This document shows, one piece after another, positions 44,707 through 55,536 of a DNA stretch of 64,000 bases. Each line of letters begins with the position of its first letter. Position 1 is the stretch's first letter. The notes below the pieces were generated by a model. The model searched no databases. It worked only from the letters and a program-made list of their open reading frames with translations, and was not told the DNA's origin. The translations under genes were made by a program, and so were the position numbers. The stretch is from Nemophila menziesii (Eukaryota; Streptophyta; Magnoliopsida; Boraginales; Hydrophyllaceae). The stretch lies in assembly GCA_029959085.1 (NCBI GenBank), contig JARWIR010000015.1:4587017-4651016 (forward strand), given 5' to 3'.

Positions 44707-46453
44707 ATGGCCGATGTGATGTCACGACAACACGGAGGGGACGGTGGGGATAGGGACCCAAGCCGGAATCCTAACCGGAACCTAGCCGACTGTGCAAACC
44801 AGCCAGGTAAATAAACAAATCCAGTTAAATACTTTGTTAAAAAATAGAGTCACTAATAATTAATCTAATGTTAAAACAGATCCCCCTAGACGGAGAACAA
44901 GGGGTGGAGGTGCCTTGAAGACTGCGATGAAGGCATTGAAGGAAGTTGGGTGGCCTTTGCCAGTCAACTTTTGTGCGTTAGACGACACGTGGAGTCCTTC
45001 AGGCAAGTACGGGCACCACGTTTCTCAAGTTATTGGAATCGCAGTACGAGAGAGGATTCCGCCCTATCACCCGTTTTGGAGAAAGGTGCCGGAGGCGGAC
45101 AAAAAAGCTGTTATTAAGAGATTATCGGTATTTAATTTAATTGTTAATATATTTTTTAACTTAATTTATTATTCTTTTTTAAATTTAAATAATGTATTTT
45201 TTTTTACAGAAATATTTTAACATAAATGATTGGAAAAAGAGGAAAGATTGTAACAAGATTTTTGGGAATTTGGACGATACAATGAGGATGAGGTTTAAGG
45301 ATTACAAATACAACGTGAAGAAGTATTATTGGAAAAAGGGTATAAAGCCGGATTGGTTGTCAGATGAGGTGTGGGCTAAGTGCTGCGAGTATTGGAGTTC
45401 AAGAAAAGCTAAGGTGAAATCTTGATGATTTTTAATTTTAGTATATATTTAAAATTATAATAGTTTGTAATAATAATTGAATTTTATATTTTTTCAGAAT
45501 CAAGCAAAAGAAAATAAAAAGAATCGAGAAAAGCAGAAAAACAAGAGTGGAGCGGGGTCGAGGAGGTATTCCCGAACTCGGGATATGCTATACGAGGTAA
45601 TTTTTTATTTAAGTAATTTTTTTTATTAATTTATAATTTATTTTGAATATTCTTTATTTTATTGAAACAGGGTGAAGAATTAATCCCGGGAGGGCATCTG
45701 GTGATAAGGGACGAGTCTACCCAACAAGACATCCCGATTCCGCCTATGGGTGCGTTTTACGAGGTGGTGGGGAAGACAAAGAAGACGAAAGAGTGGAGGT
45801 CGGTGGGGTACGAAAGAGCCGATGTAAGTTATTCTTTATTAGATTGTTTTAATTATTTTTTTCATTTATTATCAAATTTAATTGATATATTGTTTTTTAT
45901 GTAACAGAAATTGCTCAAGGACGCGATGAAGGAGAAGGTGACTCAAAGTCAATCAGAGTCAGGCGATTGGGGAGGAATGAGTCAGAAGGAGCAAGTCGAT
46001 TACGTGAGGAAGACCGCGAAGGAGGTTGGGTCACCGAAGAGGAGCTTTATTCCGGGCATTGGCCGTCCGGGAAAATCGAAAAACAAGGCTAAGACTACTC
46101 CAGCCCGGAACGAGCAACACGAGGAGATGATGGCGGCTATTAACGAGCTCCGAGTGTCCAGCGGTCTTCCCCCATTCCCCCGCCCTGAAGATTCTACTAG
46201 CACCGCGCCTGCAGCTTTCTCGATGGCTACTGTGAATGATGCCATCGCATACGTTAATCAGTTGAGGGCGGATAAAGGCGAGACCCCCTTCCAGCCTATG
46301 AGTGCGGGCCCCACTCCTCCTAGCGATGACTCAGAAGACTCAGACGATGATAGTAGTAGCAGCGGTGAAGATGTTGAGATGGATGTTGATTTGGATGAAG
46401 ATGATTACGTGCCCGGGAATGAGGAGGACCTCTATAGACGTCGAGGATTTTAG
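44707..46453 (+). CDS. TNPA-like: TNPA-like second CACTA protein (Transposase_24/Ptta type), six exons, about 449 aa
   Basis: Exons by my reading: 44707-44806, 44880-45127, 45210-45413, 45498-45596, 45671-45823 and 45908-46453. Every junction is GT-AG and the total is 1350 nt, in frame to a single stop. Residues about 45-260 follow the plant transposase Ptta/En/Spm pattern: W-PLPVNF, GKYGHHVSQVIG, PPYHPFWRKVPE, RMRFKDYKYNVKKYYWKKG, DEVWAKCCEYWSSRKAK, ENKKNREKQKNKSG and VGYERAD. The C-terminal half is disordered and ends in an acidic SEDSDDDSSSSGED tail. In En/Spm the second protein binds subterminal repeats and brings the ends together. Upstream coding exons cannot be excluded. Confidence 0.85.
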
Positions 46454-46839
46454 TTATGTTTTAATTATTTTATTTTGCGACTATTCGGATTATTTGGGTT
46501 TGTATTACGACTTAATTTTTTTTTTTGGTGACTTATGTAATGATTTAATGTTTGGTGACTTTTACCTGGCTTGACCAGGTTTGACTTTGACCTGGCTTGA
46601 CCGGGTTTGAATTTGGTTTAATTTTATATTTTAATTAATTATTTAGAATTGTTAATTTTATATTTTAATTAAATTAATTATTTAGAATTGTTAATTTTAT
46701 TATTATTTTAATATTTTTTATTTTTAAAAAAAAATAAAAAAATATGATTTTCGAATATTTTTTAATTACAGTAATGCAATTTAAAAAAATTCGAAAATTG
46801 TGTTTTTTTATTTTTTTTTAAAAAATAAAAAATTATTAT

Positions 46840-47187
46840 TAACGACTACATTGTAGTCGTTAATGAATAATAATAGTAGTCGCCAAATCCTTAGTAACTA
46901 ACGACTACATTGTAGTCGTTAGTGTTGTCCACTATTGTCGACTACAAAGTAGTCGCTAGTAATGGCGTTATCTAGCGACTACTACGTAGTCGTTAATATG
47001 GACCCAAGCTCTAACGACTACTTATTGCCCAGTAGTCGTAAGGGTTACGTTCTAACGACAAGATTCTAGCGACTAATTTCTAGCGACTACTTGTAGTCGC
47101 TAGAACCTTGATCCCACATCTAGCGACTACTTTTTTAACTTCTAGCGACTACTCATGTAGTCGCTAGAAGCTTGACGCGGAGTAGTG
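46840..47187 (+). repeat. Right terminus and subterminal repeats of the CACTA element
   Basis: About seventeen GCGACTAC/GTAGTCGC-type cores, ending GCTTGACGCGGAGTAGTG. Terminal and subterminal wording matches the left end in inverted sense. Confidence 0.9.
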
Positions 47188-47271
47188 ATATAAAGTGTAT
47201 TTAGCACACTAATCATAAGAAGAGATTTGCCACATTAAATCAAGCTATGGAAGGAGGTTATATGCCTAACA
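47188..47271 (-). repeat. Remnant of the SIRE-like 5' LTR
   Basis: 84 bp matching the first 84 bp (minus strand) of the LTR at 34076-35353, for example AAAGTGTATTTAGCACACTAA. The rest of this LTR should lie at the other CACTA flank but does not. Confidence 0.85.
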
Positions 47272-49818
47272 CAGAGGTTTAGTGGCTATTAAAAGCTGAA
47301 CATATTCAAGAAGCTCGATATCCAGAGTGGATTGCAAATATAGTACTTTTATATAAATTCAAATCCTGGAGGATGCGTATTGACTATACAAATTTGAACA
47401 GGCATGTCTGAAAAACAATTTCCCTCTCCCAAAGATATATAAGTTGGTTGTCTCTATGGCCGGACACGAGATCCTATCTCTCATGAATGCCTTTACAGAT
47501 TATATAATCAGATATTAGTAGTGATACAAGATGAAGATAAAACTGCCTTAGTTACCAATTAAGGGCTATACTAATATAAAGTCATGCCCTTCGGATTAAA
47601 AAATGTTGGCTCAACGAATGATAAACAAAGTGGTCGAGCACCAAATTAGGGTGAGTATGAAAAATACGTCGATGACATGTTAGTAAATATTATGGCATTT
47701 GACATAATGCGTAAGGTCAAAATAATACTCACTCTAGACAAATGTGTTTTTGGAGTGTCATCGTGTAAGTTTTTAGTGTTTATGGTGAATCATAGAGGTA
47801 TTGAGGCCAACGCTGACACGATACAATCTATCCTTAACATGAGTCCTCCCCGGTCCATAAAACAAGTGCAAGCATTAACAGGTAAGGTAGTAGCCTTAAC
47901 TCTTTTTATGTCAAATACAGAAGAAAAGTTGGTTCCATGGTTAAAATTCAATACGTAAGATCCCCTCAAATGCTCACAAAGCCTGAGGTTGGAGAAATGT
48001 TAATTATATATCTGTCATCCAATAAAGAGGCCATAGCCTCAGTCTTAGTTTGTGAGACCGATGAAAAAAATCCATATACTATGTCAACAAGAGATCACAA
48101 GGAGACGAAGAGTGTTACTCATTTATTGTAAAGATTTCCCTTTCACGTATACATTAATCTATAAAACTAAATCATATTTTTAAGCACACCGAATAAATGC
48201 CGTAACTAATCTACTGTTAAAACAAGTCATGTCCAAGACAAAATTATTGAGGCGACTTGTGAAGTGGGAAATATGTATAGGTGAATATGATAATATTTGA
48301 GTCATGAGCAGCTATTAGATCTCAAGCATTGAATTATTTTTGGTTGAAACTACGCTACATGAATGAATTAAGAAGGAAAAATCAAATGATTGAAAAGACT
48401 TAATTATTGAAGTAGATGGTGCTTTGGGTAAAAATGGATATTGAAGCCTTGTGATACCCAATCCGGGAGGGAAAGGTACAACTTCACAAGTTGACTACAA
48501 TTCAAGGCAACTAATATTGAAGCCTTACTAGCTGGGTAAGATATGTAATAATATTAAAAACAAGAAAGTTCAAAATATAACTAAATTTTAGTTGGTTTCC
48601 AAGCAAATGAGCCAAGCTTATATGGTTTGGGATCTGATGATGGCTGCATATCAAGCCAATATATATAATTGACGGATAATGTTTGATTCTTTCAAAATCA
48701 TCCATATACCGAGAAAGAAAATGCACAGAGTACTGGTGCTTTAGCAAGGATGGAATTAAAAAATTGAGTCACTAATAAGGTAACCTTGCAATGTATAGAT
48801 CAGCCTATTGTATAGAGGAGGAAGAAGTACCTATATTGGAAGTCCGCACATAGTGGATGAATAAGATAACAACATATCTCACCCAAGGGAGTAATGCCTG
48901 AGATAAGAAGAAAGCCTGAGCATTAAAATCCAAAGCGAGAAAATTTCTCATGAGAGGTATGTTTTTATATACAAAATCCAATGAAGGACCATTATTAATA
49001 TGTGTAGGCACAAAGGAAGGTCGAAACGTTTTTTGAAAGAAATGCATGAAAGGGTATATGGTAATCACATTGGATACTGAGCATTGGCAATGAATATGAT
49101 CAGACAAGGGTATTTTTACCCAACTATGATGAGATATGCACATGAGATGGTGAAATCATGAAAACCTTGCAAAGAGCATAAGGCAATATAGAGGCAACCA
49201 ACCATTAATATAATGCCCGTTTCAATTCCATGGACATTCTGTCAATAGAGCCTATATCATCGGCCCATTACCAACTAGCATGACATAGAAAAAAATTATA
49301 TATGTTGTACTGCTCAAACAACATAGAAGTTTATATGGCAGAACGTAGTTTGTCATATGAGGTACTACTTATGATAATAAAATACAACAGAATGCATATG
49401 ATATCCGGATATTTTCAAATAAAGTGTGATGAAACATGCATCAAGTTAGCATACTCCTTAGTCAGTCATCTGCAATGCAAGGGCAAAGTAGAGGTCACCA
49501 ATAAAACCATTGTCTGAGGCTTAGCTTTGAAAATCAATCAATATCAAAAGAATTGGCTGGATATATTGCAGAAGGTGTTATGGAGCTACTGAACCACTAT
49601 ACACTCAGTAATTGATTAAACATCATACAACTTAATGTATGGTTTTGAGACTATATTCCTGATAGATATTTCAGCACTTAGCTCGAGATTCACATATTTA
49701 AACCTAAACACGAATAATCAAAAATAACTTGATATTAGAGAAGAAAACTGAGAAATGGCATACCTTCGATCCAATTTAACCAAGTTAGCAGTAGCCCAAG
49801 CTTTCCAAAAAAGGTTGC
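47272..49818 (+). pseudogene. Ty3/gypsy pol: reverse transcriptase, RNase H, integrase; heavily decayed
   Basis: Continues from 34075. Reverse transcriptase words: LLKAEHIQEARYPEWIANIV, ACLKNNFPLPKI, AGHEILSLMNAF and KYVDDMLV (catalytic YVDD, near 47665). The connection reads IQSILNMSPPRSIKQVQALTG and LTKPEVGEMLIIYLSSNKEA (47820-48040), wording seen in the Tat lineage. RNase H and integrase regions to 49818 are full of stops; AYLRSNLTKLAVAQAFQKR-like sequence marks the integrase end. It is cut at 49819 by the copia element. Confidence 0.8.
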
Positions 49819-50464
49819 TGTGGGATTATGTGAAGTGTATTGGTCTTGTATGGAACATTGACCAAGTCAATGCTTATGTGGACCAGAAGACTTTTACACT
49901 TGGCTCGTGACTTGGCCATACGGTGTCGTTTTTACTTAAAGGAATGTGGAGCTGTTATGGAGCGTTGATCTTATTTTATATGGACGGTTGAGATTAAAGC
50001 TCGAGGATGTCTCATATATATACCCTCTTCTCTCCTTAACCTCATTCATTCTTTCGTTCACGTTTTAGTTAAAACTCTCTCGCCTCTTTTACGAGACAAA
50101 CTAGGGTTTGCTCTATATTCTTGATCAATCTGTAATCTCTTGTAATAGTTAGTGTAATCTAGTGATTGTTCTTTGAATCGTGCTGATTCAAAGCTAGATA
50201 TTCAGCGTAGTTGAGTATTGGTTAGATTTGCTGGGTCTATTCATTAGGGTTGGTTGATTCAAGTGGTTTATGTAATCGTGAAGATTGTAATCAGTGATAA
50301 ACAGTGGTGATAGTGGAATGGCGCTCTCTAATCCGAGTCCAACGTGGATGTAGACTATTTTGTCGAACCACGATAATATCCTGTGTTCTTACTTTTCTGT
50401 TTGTCTTTAATTCTTGTTTTAAACCTATTCAAAACTCAATCAAATACTCAACGTATTTACAACA
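49819..50464 (+). repeat. 5' LTR of the young copia element
   Basis: Starts TGTGGGATTATGTG, ends GTATTTACAACA. The run CTCATATATATACCCTCTTC near 50011 is a likely TATA region, with transcription expected shortly after. Confidence 0.95.
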
Positions 50465-50465
50465 G

Positions 50466-50477
50466 TGGTATCAGAGC
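50466..50477 (+). promoter_or_regulatory. Primer binding site, initiator tRNA-Met
   Basis: TGGTATCAGAGC, complementary to the 3' end of plant initiator tRNA-Met, one base after the LTR. Confidence 0.95.
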
Positions 50478-50737
50478 TTGCTTAAAATCACGAATTAGGT
50501 TAATTGATTCACAACTCGCCTCTAGGGTTTTGGATCTGACCTAAATTGCGATTTACTTTTTCTTAAAATTGTTGAGTGTTCTTGATTGGTGTTTTGGTTC
50601 TTGACCGATTCGTTTAAGGGTTTTAAAACGGTTTTTAGATCGTGTGTGAGACATTAACTTGTTTCCGATCTATATTTTTTCACTTTCTTGTGATTGTAAA
50701 AGTACTTCTTACTTTGTGATTTTCTCTGTTCTTACTA

Positions 50738-51994
50738 ATGGCTGCAACTCGTATTGAGATGCCAGTCTATGATGGGAAAATTGATTTTGGTGTTTGGCAG
50801 AAAAAGATGAAGGCACTGCTGTCTCATCATAAGGTTGCACCTGCTCTTGTTGAGGACATTAAAGAATGGCCTGAAGGCACTTTTGATAAAAAGGCTGAAA
50901 TTCTTGAAGAAGCTTATAACATCATCTTCTTAAACCTTTCTGACTCGATGATTAGAAAGGTAGATGGATGTGAAACGGCTCTTGATCTATGGAACAAGTT
51001 AGATTCTCTATACTCTACTAAATCTTTACCTAATTTAGCTTTCTTGAAAGGGTCTCTGTTCAATTATAAAATGGATACTAGTAAGTCTTTAGATGACAAT
51101 CTTGATGAATTCTTGAAAATGACTCTTGTGCTAAATAATACCCCTCAGGCTTTAGATGATACTAGTAAGTGTATGATTATTCTTAACTCTATACCTGATT
51201 CGTATCAAGTGGTAAAAGATGTGTTCCAATATGCTAGTACTGTCCCAACATTTGAACAAGTTGTTACTGCCTTGAAAACCCGGGAAAATGAGATTAAAAT
51301 TAGCAGAAGAACTGGTTCTAATTTGTTTATGAAACCTAGAACAGATACTACACAGGTCCCTGAAGTGAATAAACATAAAAAATCTGGTCCTAGCAATAAA
51401 CCTAAGGGTAAGGAGACTAAGAAATGTTTTCACTGTGGTAAAATTGGACACCTAAAGAAAAATTGTTTTAGATTGAAAAACAAATTAGCTGCTAATATGA
51501 ATGAGTCCAATATGGTTAGCATGCCTAAGATAGATGATGATGTATATGAGGTATTAAACATCACTGATAAAGCTAGTCATGTTAGTTGGATTCTTGATTC
51601 TGGTTGTACTTTCCATATGTGCCCCTCTTCTGAATTATTTCATGATTTGATTGAAACATGTAATGAAACTGTTTATATGGGTAATGATCAAACCTGTGAT
51701 GTTAAGGGTGTTGGAAAAGTGAACTTGAAACTGTATAATGGTAAACAAATTACCCTTACAAATGTGAGATATATACCTGACTTAAAAAGAAATTTGACTT
51801 CTTTAGGAGCCCTTGATGATCTTGGTTGTGTTTCTGAGGTGTCTAAGGGTAATATAAATGTGTATAGGAATTCCAAATTGCTTTTTACTGGAACTAAGAT
51901 TGCTGGCTTATATGTGTTAAATGGTACTCATATTTCCTGCTTGACTAATGTTGTTTCTGAGCCTAAGCTTGCAGCTACTCATAATGGCACTTGA
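50738..51994 (+). CDS. Copia gag and protease, 418 codons
   Basis: Starts MAATRIEMPVYDGKIDFGVW. A UBN2-type gag covers about residues 1-190, then a CCHC knuckle CFHCGKIGHLKKNC near residue 230 and protease with WILDSGCTFHM near residue 285 (DSG catalytic). It ends at a TGA where the frame should continue into LWHLRLGHMS. The next frame supplies WHLRLGHMSQQG from about 51985, so one frameshift separates protease from integrase. Gag packages the RNA into cytoplasmic particles. Confidence 0.92.
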   Translation: MAATRIEMPVYDGKIDFGVWQKKMKALLSHHKVAPALVEDIKEWPEGTFDKKAEILEEAYNIIFLNLSDSMIRKVDGCETALDLWNKLDSLYSTKSLPNLAFLKGSLFNYKMDTSKSLDDNLDEFLKMTLVLNNTPQALDDTSKCMIILNSIPDSYQVVKDVFQYASTVPTFEQVVTALKTRENEIKISRRTGSNLFMKPRTDTTQVPEVNKHKKSGPSNKPKGKETKKCFHCGKIGHLKKNCFRLKNKLAANMNESNMVSMPKIDDDVYEVLNITDKASHVSWILDSGCTFHMCPSSELFHDLIETCNETVYMGNDQTCDVKGVGKVNLKLYNGKQITLTNVRYIPDLKRNLTSLGALDDLGCVSEVSKGNINVYRNSKLLFTGTKIAGLYVLNGTHISCLTNVVSEPKLAATHNGT

Positions 51995-53397
51995 GGCTTG
52001 GTCATATGAGTCAACAAGGGCTTAACATTCTGTGTAAAAATGGTAGTTTTGGTAAGGATACTTTATGTGATCTTCCATTCTGTGTGAACTGTGTCTTGGC
52101 CAACCAACATAGACAACAATTCAAGACTGGAGCTCATTTAGCTTCTCAATGTCTTGAATATGTTCATGCAGATTTATGGGGGCCTGAAAGGTATGACTCT
52201 CTTGGTAATTACAGGTATTTTCTCTCTATTGTTGATGATTACAGTAGGAGGGTTTGGACTTTCCTTTTGAAAACTAAAGATGAAACTTTTTCAAAAATAA
52301 AAGATTGGAAAGTTTTGGAAGAAAACCAAACTGGTAAATCAGTTAAAGTCTTTAGAACTGACAATGTTCTTGAGTTTTGTAATGAACAGTTTGATAATTT
52401 TTGTAAAGAAAATGGTATTTTGAGGCATAGAACTGTTAGAAAAACCCCTCAGCAAAATGGTGTTGCTGAGAGGATGAACAGAACTCTCTTGGAAAAAGTC
52501 AGGTGTCTTTTACTTACCTCTGGTTTACCAAAATGTTTTTGGGGAGAAGCTTTGTATAGAGCTACATATTTGATTAACAGGAGCCCAAATAGGTCTATTG
52601 ATTTTAAATCCCCTATGGAGATTTGGACTGGAACTAGACCTGACTTGTCCCACTTGAGAATTTTTGGGTGTGCTGCATATGCACATACTAAAGAAGGTAA
52701 ACTTGACCCCAGATCCTTGAAATGTGTTATGATTGGTTACCAACAACAACATGGGGTTAAAGGTTACAGATTATGGGATAAGTCAGTTCATGGTTTCAAG
52801 ATTCTTATTAGTAGAGATGTTATTTTTGATGAACTAACTTTTCCTTGTAAGAATGTGAGTAATACAGGTGATGATGCTACAGCTGAACCATCTAGCAACA
52901 CTAGGGAAGTTGAGTTTGAGGTGGAGCCTCTCAGCCCTGTGCAGCCTCTTGACCTTTCAACTGGAGATCACCAAGTAGAGCAACCATTGCCTCAGAATGA
53001 TGAAGAAGATCCATCTGATCCTACTGGAAATGAAGAGGCTCAACACTTGGAAGAGTCTACTGTTGGAGGTCTTGAAGGTTACCAGCTGGCAAGAGACAGG
53101 CCTAGAAGAGAAACCAGAACCCCTAGTAGATATTCCTATGCTGATCTTGTATATACTGCACTTACAGCTACAGTTGAGGTTAGAGATACTGAACCTCACA
53201 CATATCTTGATGCTATTAGTTGCAAGGAAAAGAACCAGTGGTGTAAAGCCATGGATGAAGAATATAACTCTTTGATGCTTAATAAGACTTGGTGTCTTGT
53301 TCCTAAACCTGTTGAATCAAAATTGGTGGAATGTAGATGGTTATACAAATTGAAAGAAGGAAGTTCTGAGACTGATCCTCCTAGATTCAAAGACTAG
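51985..53397 (+). pseudogene. Copia integrase and start of reverse transcriptase
   Basis: HLRLGHMS and CVNCVLANQH form the pre-integrase zinc finger. The integrase triad is visible as HADLWGP, FRTDNVLEFC and QQNGVAERMNRTL (D, D, E). Then come MEIWTGTRPDLSHLRIFGC, an acidic spacer, and the beginning of reverse transcriptase (WCKAMDEEYNSLMLNKTW). The frame ends at RFKD-stop, where [12 protein letters not shown] is expected; four bases appear to be missing near 53390. Confidence 0.92.
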
Positions 53398-54746
53398 TTG
53401 CTAAGGGTTACACTCAAAGGGAAGGAATTGACTTTACTGAGATATTTTCACCTGTTATCAAGTTTAAAACTATAAGGGTGATGTTGGCTTATGCTGCTTG
53501 TTTCAACTTAGAAATTGAGCAGTTGGATGTTAAAACTGCTTTCTTACATGGTGATTTGGATGAAACAATATATATGAGGCAACCTGAAGGATACTGTGAT
53601 CCAAAGTTACCTGATCATGTATACTTACTTAAAAAATCTCTCTATGGTCTGAAACAATCTCCCAGACAATGGTACAAGAGGTTTGATTCTTTTGTCCTAT
53701 CCCTTGGTTTTCTGAGGTCTAAGTATGATTCTTGTTTTTAATTTACTTGGAAAGAAAAATGTGGTATTTACATCTTGTTATATGTGGATGACATGTTGAT
53801 TATCTGTAACTCTCTATCTTTGATTGATAAGTTGAAAAATGCCTTGAAATCTGAGTTTGATATGACTGATTTAGGGCATGCTAGGAAAATCTTAGGTATG
53901 ATAATTGATAGAGATAGAGATAATTGCATATTAAAGCTGCACCAGGAACCTTATTTGAAAAAGATAGTTTCAAAGTATGGTAGCTTAAATTGCAAAAATG
54001 TTCAGATTCCTTTGGCTGGTCATTTTGTTTTGTCTAAGCAATTGTGCCCCAAGACTCAATCTGATATTTTAAAGATGGAAAATGTCCCTTATTCTAATGT
54101 TCTGGGTTCACTGATGTATGCAATGATTAGTACCAGACCTGATTTGTCTTTCTCTATATCACTACTTAGTAGATTCATGTTTAATCCTGGATATGATCAT
54201 TGGTTGGCACTTAAACATGTTTTGGCTTATGTGAATTCCACTTCTGATGTTGGTTTGATATATGGTAATCATAATTGTCCTTTTGAGCTTGTTGGCTATG
54301 TAGATTCAGACTTTGCAGGTTGTAGAGATTCTAGGAAGTCTACTACTGCCTACTGTTTCACTTTGGGAAAAAATTGTATATCTTGGAAATCACAACTTCA
54401 ACCTTTAGTTGCTTTATCTACAACTGAATTAGAATATGTAGCTATAACTGATTGTATAAAGGAGGCTATCTGGTTACAAAATTTCTTAAGAGAGGTAAAA
54501 TTGGTAAAATGTACCTCTACTATCTATTCAGACAGTCAAAGTGCTATTCACTTAAGTAAGAATCCAGTTTATCATGAGAGGACTAAGCATATTGATGTTA
54601 AATATCATTTTATCAGGGATATAATTTCAAATAATGAAGTGAGACTTGAGAAAATCACTTCTGAACTTAACCCAGCTGATTTTGGTACTAAATTGGTGAC
54701 TAACTGCAAATTCAAACTCTGTTTGGATTTGTTGTGTATTGGTTAA
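53398..54746 (+). pseudogene. Copia reverse transcriptase and RNase H, one stop
   Basis: Frame resumes [20 protein letters not shown], with [13 protein letters not shown] and [19 protein letters not shown], then a TAA at 53739 after YDSCF. It continues in the same frame to LLYVDDMLI (catalytic YVDD intact) and RNase H (GYVDSDFAG, STTELEYVAI, IYSDSQSAIHLSKN, RTKHIDVKYHFIRD), ending LCIG-stop at 54746. Confidence 0.92.
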
Positions 54747-54850
54747 GTATTGTACAGGTACTTTGGGCTGTGAAGATTATGACTGTGCCTCCTCTATCAC
54801 TACAATCTGGAGATGATGTTCGTGTAGATGATCCTGCTATGGATTACACT

Positions 54851-54862
54851 TCAAGGTGGAGA
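54851..54862 (+). promoter_or_regulatory. Polypurine tract of the copia element
   Basis: CAAGGTGGAGA immediately precedes the 3' LTR, the primer for plus-strand DNA. Confidence 0.85.
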
Positions 54863-55508
54863 TGTGGGATTATGTGAAGTGTATTGGTCTTGTGTGGAAC
54901 ATTGACCAAGTCAATGCTTATGTGGACCAGAAGACTTTTACACTTGGCTCGTGACTTGGCCATACGGTGTCGTTTTTACTTAAAGGAATGCGGAGCTGTT
55001 ATGGAGCGTTGATCTTATTTTATATGGACGGTTGAGATTAAAGCTCGAGGATGTCTCATATATATACCCTCTTCTCTCCTTAACCTCATTCATTCTTTCG
55101 TTCACGTTTTAGTTAAAACTCTCTCGCCTCTTTTACGAGACAAACTAGGGTTTGCTCTATATTCTTGATCAATCTGTAATCTCTTGTAATAGTTAGTGTA
55201 ATCTAGTGATTGTTCTTTGAATCGTGCTGATTCAAAGCTAGATATTCAGCGTAGTTGAGTATTGGTTAGATTTGCTGGGTCTATTCATTAGGGTTGGTTG
55301 ATTCAAGTGGTTTATGTAATCGTGAAGATTGTAATCAGTGATAAACAGTGGTGATAGTGGAATGGCGCTCTCTAATCCGAGCCCAACGTGGATGTAGACT
55401 ATTTTGTCGAACCACGATAATATCCTGTGTTCTTACTTTTCTGTTTGTCTTTAATTCTTGTTTTTAACCTATTCAAAACTCAATCAAATACTCAATGTAT
55501 TTACAACA
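54863..55508 (+). repeat. 3' LTR of the young copia element
   Basis: 646 bp. The five differences from the 5' LTR are all single-base substitutions (for example CTTGTATGG/CTTGTGTGG and CGAGTCC/CGAGCCC). Confidence 0.95.
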
Positions 55509-55536
55509 GTTGTAACCAAAGAATCGGAGATCTAGT

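Larger units (their letters stand above)
37383..47187 (+). mobile_element. Complete CACTA (En/Spm-type) transposon, likely autonomous
   Basis: 9805 bp. The left terminus is CACTACTCCCGCATTAGCC and the right terminus on the minus strand is CACTACTCCGCGTCAAGC. The 3-bp target duplication ATA lies at 37380-37382 and 47188-47190. Subterminal repeat clusters flank two plus-strand genes: a TNP2-type transposase (38698-42213) and a TNPA-like gene (44707-46453), both open through every predicted exon. The family also has the truncated copy at 1-1305. The element entered the 5' LTR of the SIRE-like element, next to its TA run. Activity is inferred from intact structure only. Confidence 0.93.
34076..47271 (-). 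mobile_element. SIRE-like Ty1-copia element, minus strand, gutted and invaded by CACTA
   Basis: The left end is a full 3' LTR (34076-35353) with its polypurine tract. The right end is only the first 84 bp of the 5' LTR (47188-47271, TGTTAGGCATATAACC on the minus strand). Flanking five-mers AAGAG (34071-34075) and CAGAG (47272-47276) match 4 of 5, and removing the element restores the gypsy reading frame. Gag, pol, the primer site and most of the 5' LTR are missing. Assignment to the SIRE/Maximus group rests on LTR ends (TGTTGGCATATAGCC) and the GTCATCATAAAAAAGGGGGAG tract. Confidence 0.8.
49819..55508 (+). mobile_element. Ty1-copia element, young, full-length but mutated
   Basis: Two LTRs of exactly 646 bp (49819-50464 and 54863-55508) differ at five positions by my alignment. 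Target five-mers are GTTGC (49814-49818) and GTTGT (55509-55513). A primer site, gag, protease, integrase, reverse transcriptase, RNase H and polypurine tract are all present in Ty1-copia order. Pol carries two frameshifts and one stop, so it could move only with help from a relative. It sits in the integrase end of the gypsy relic. Confidence 0.95.
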
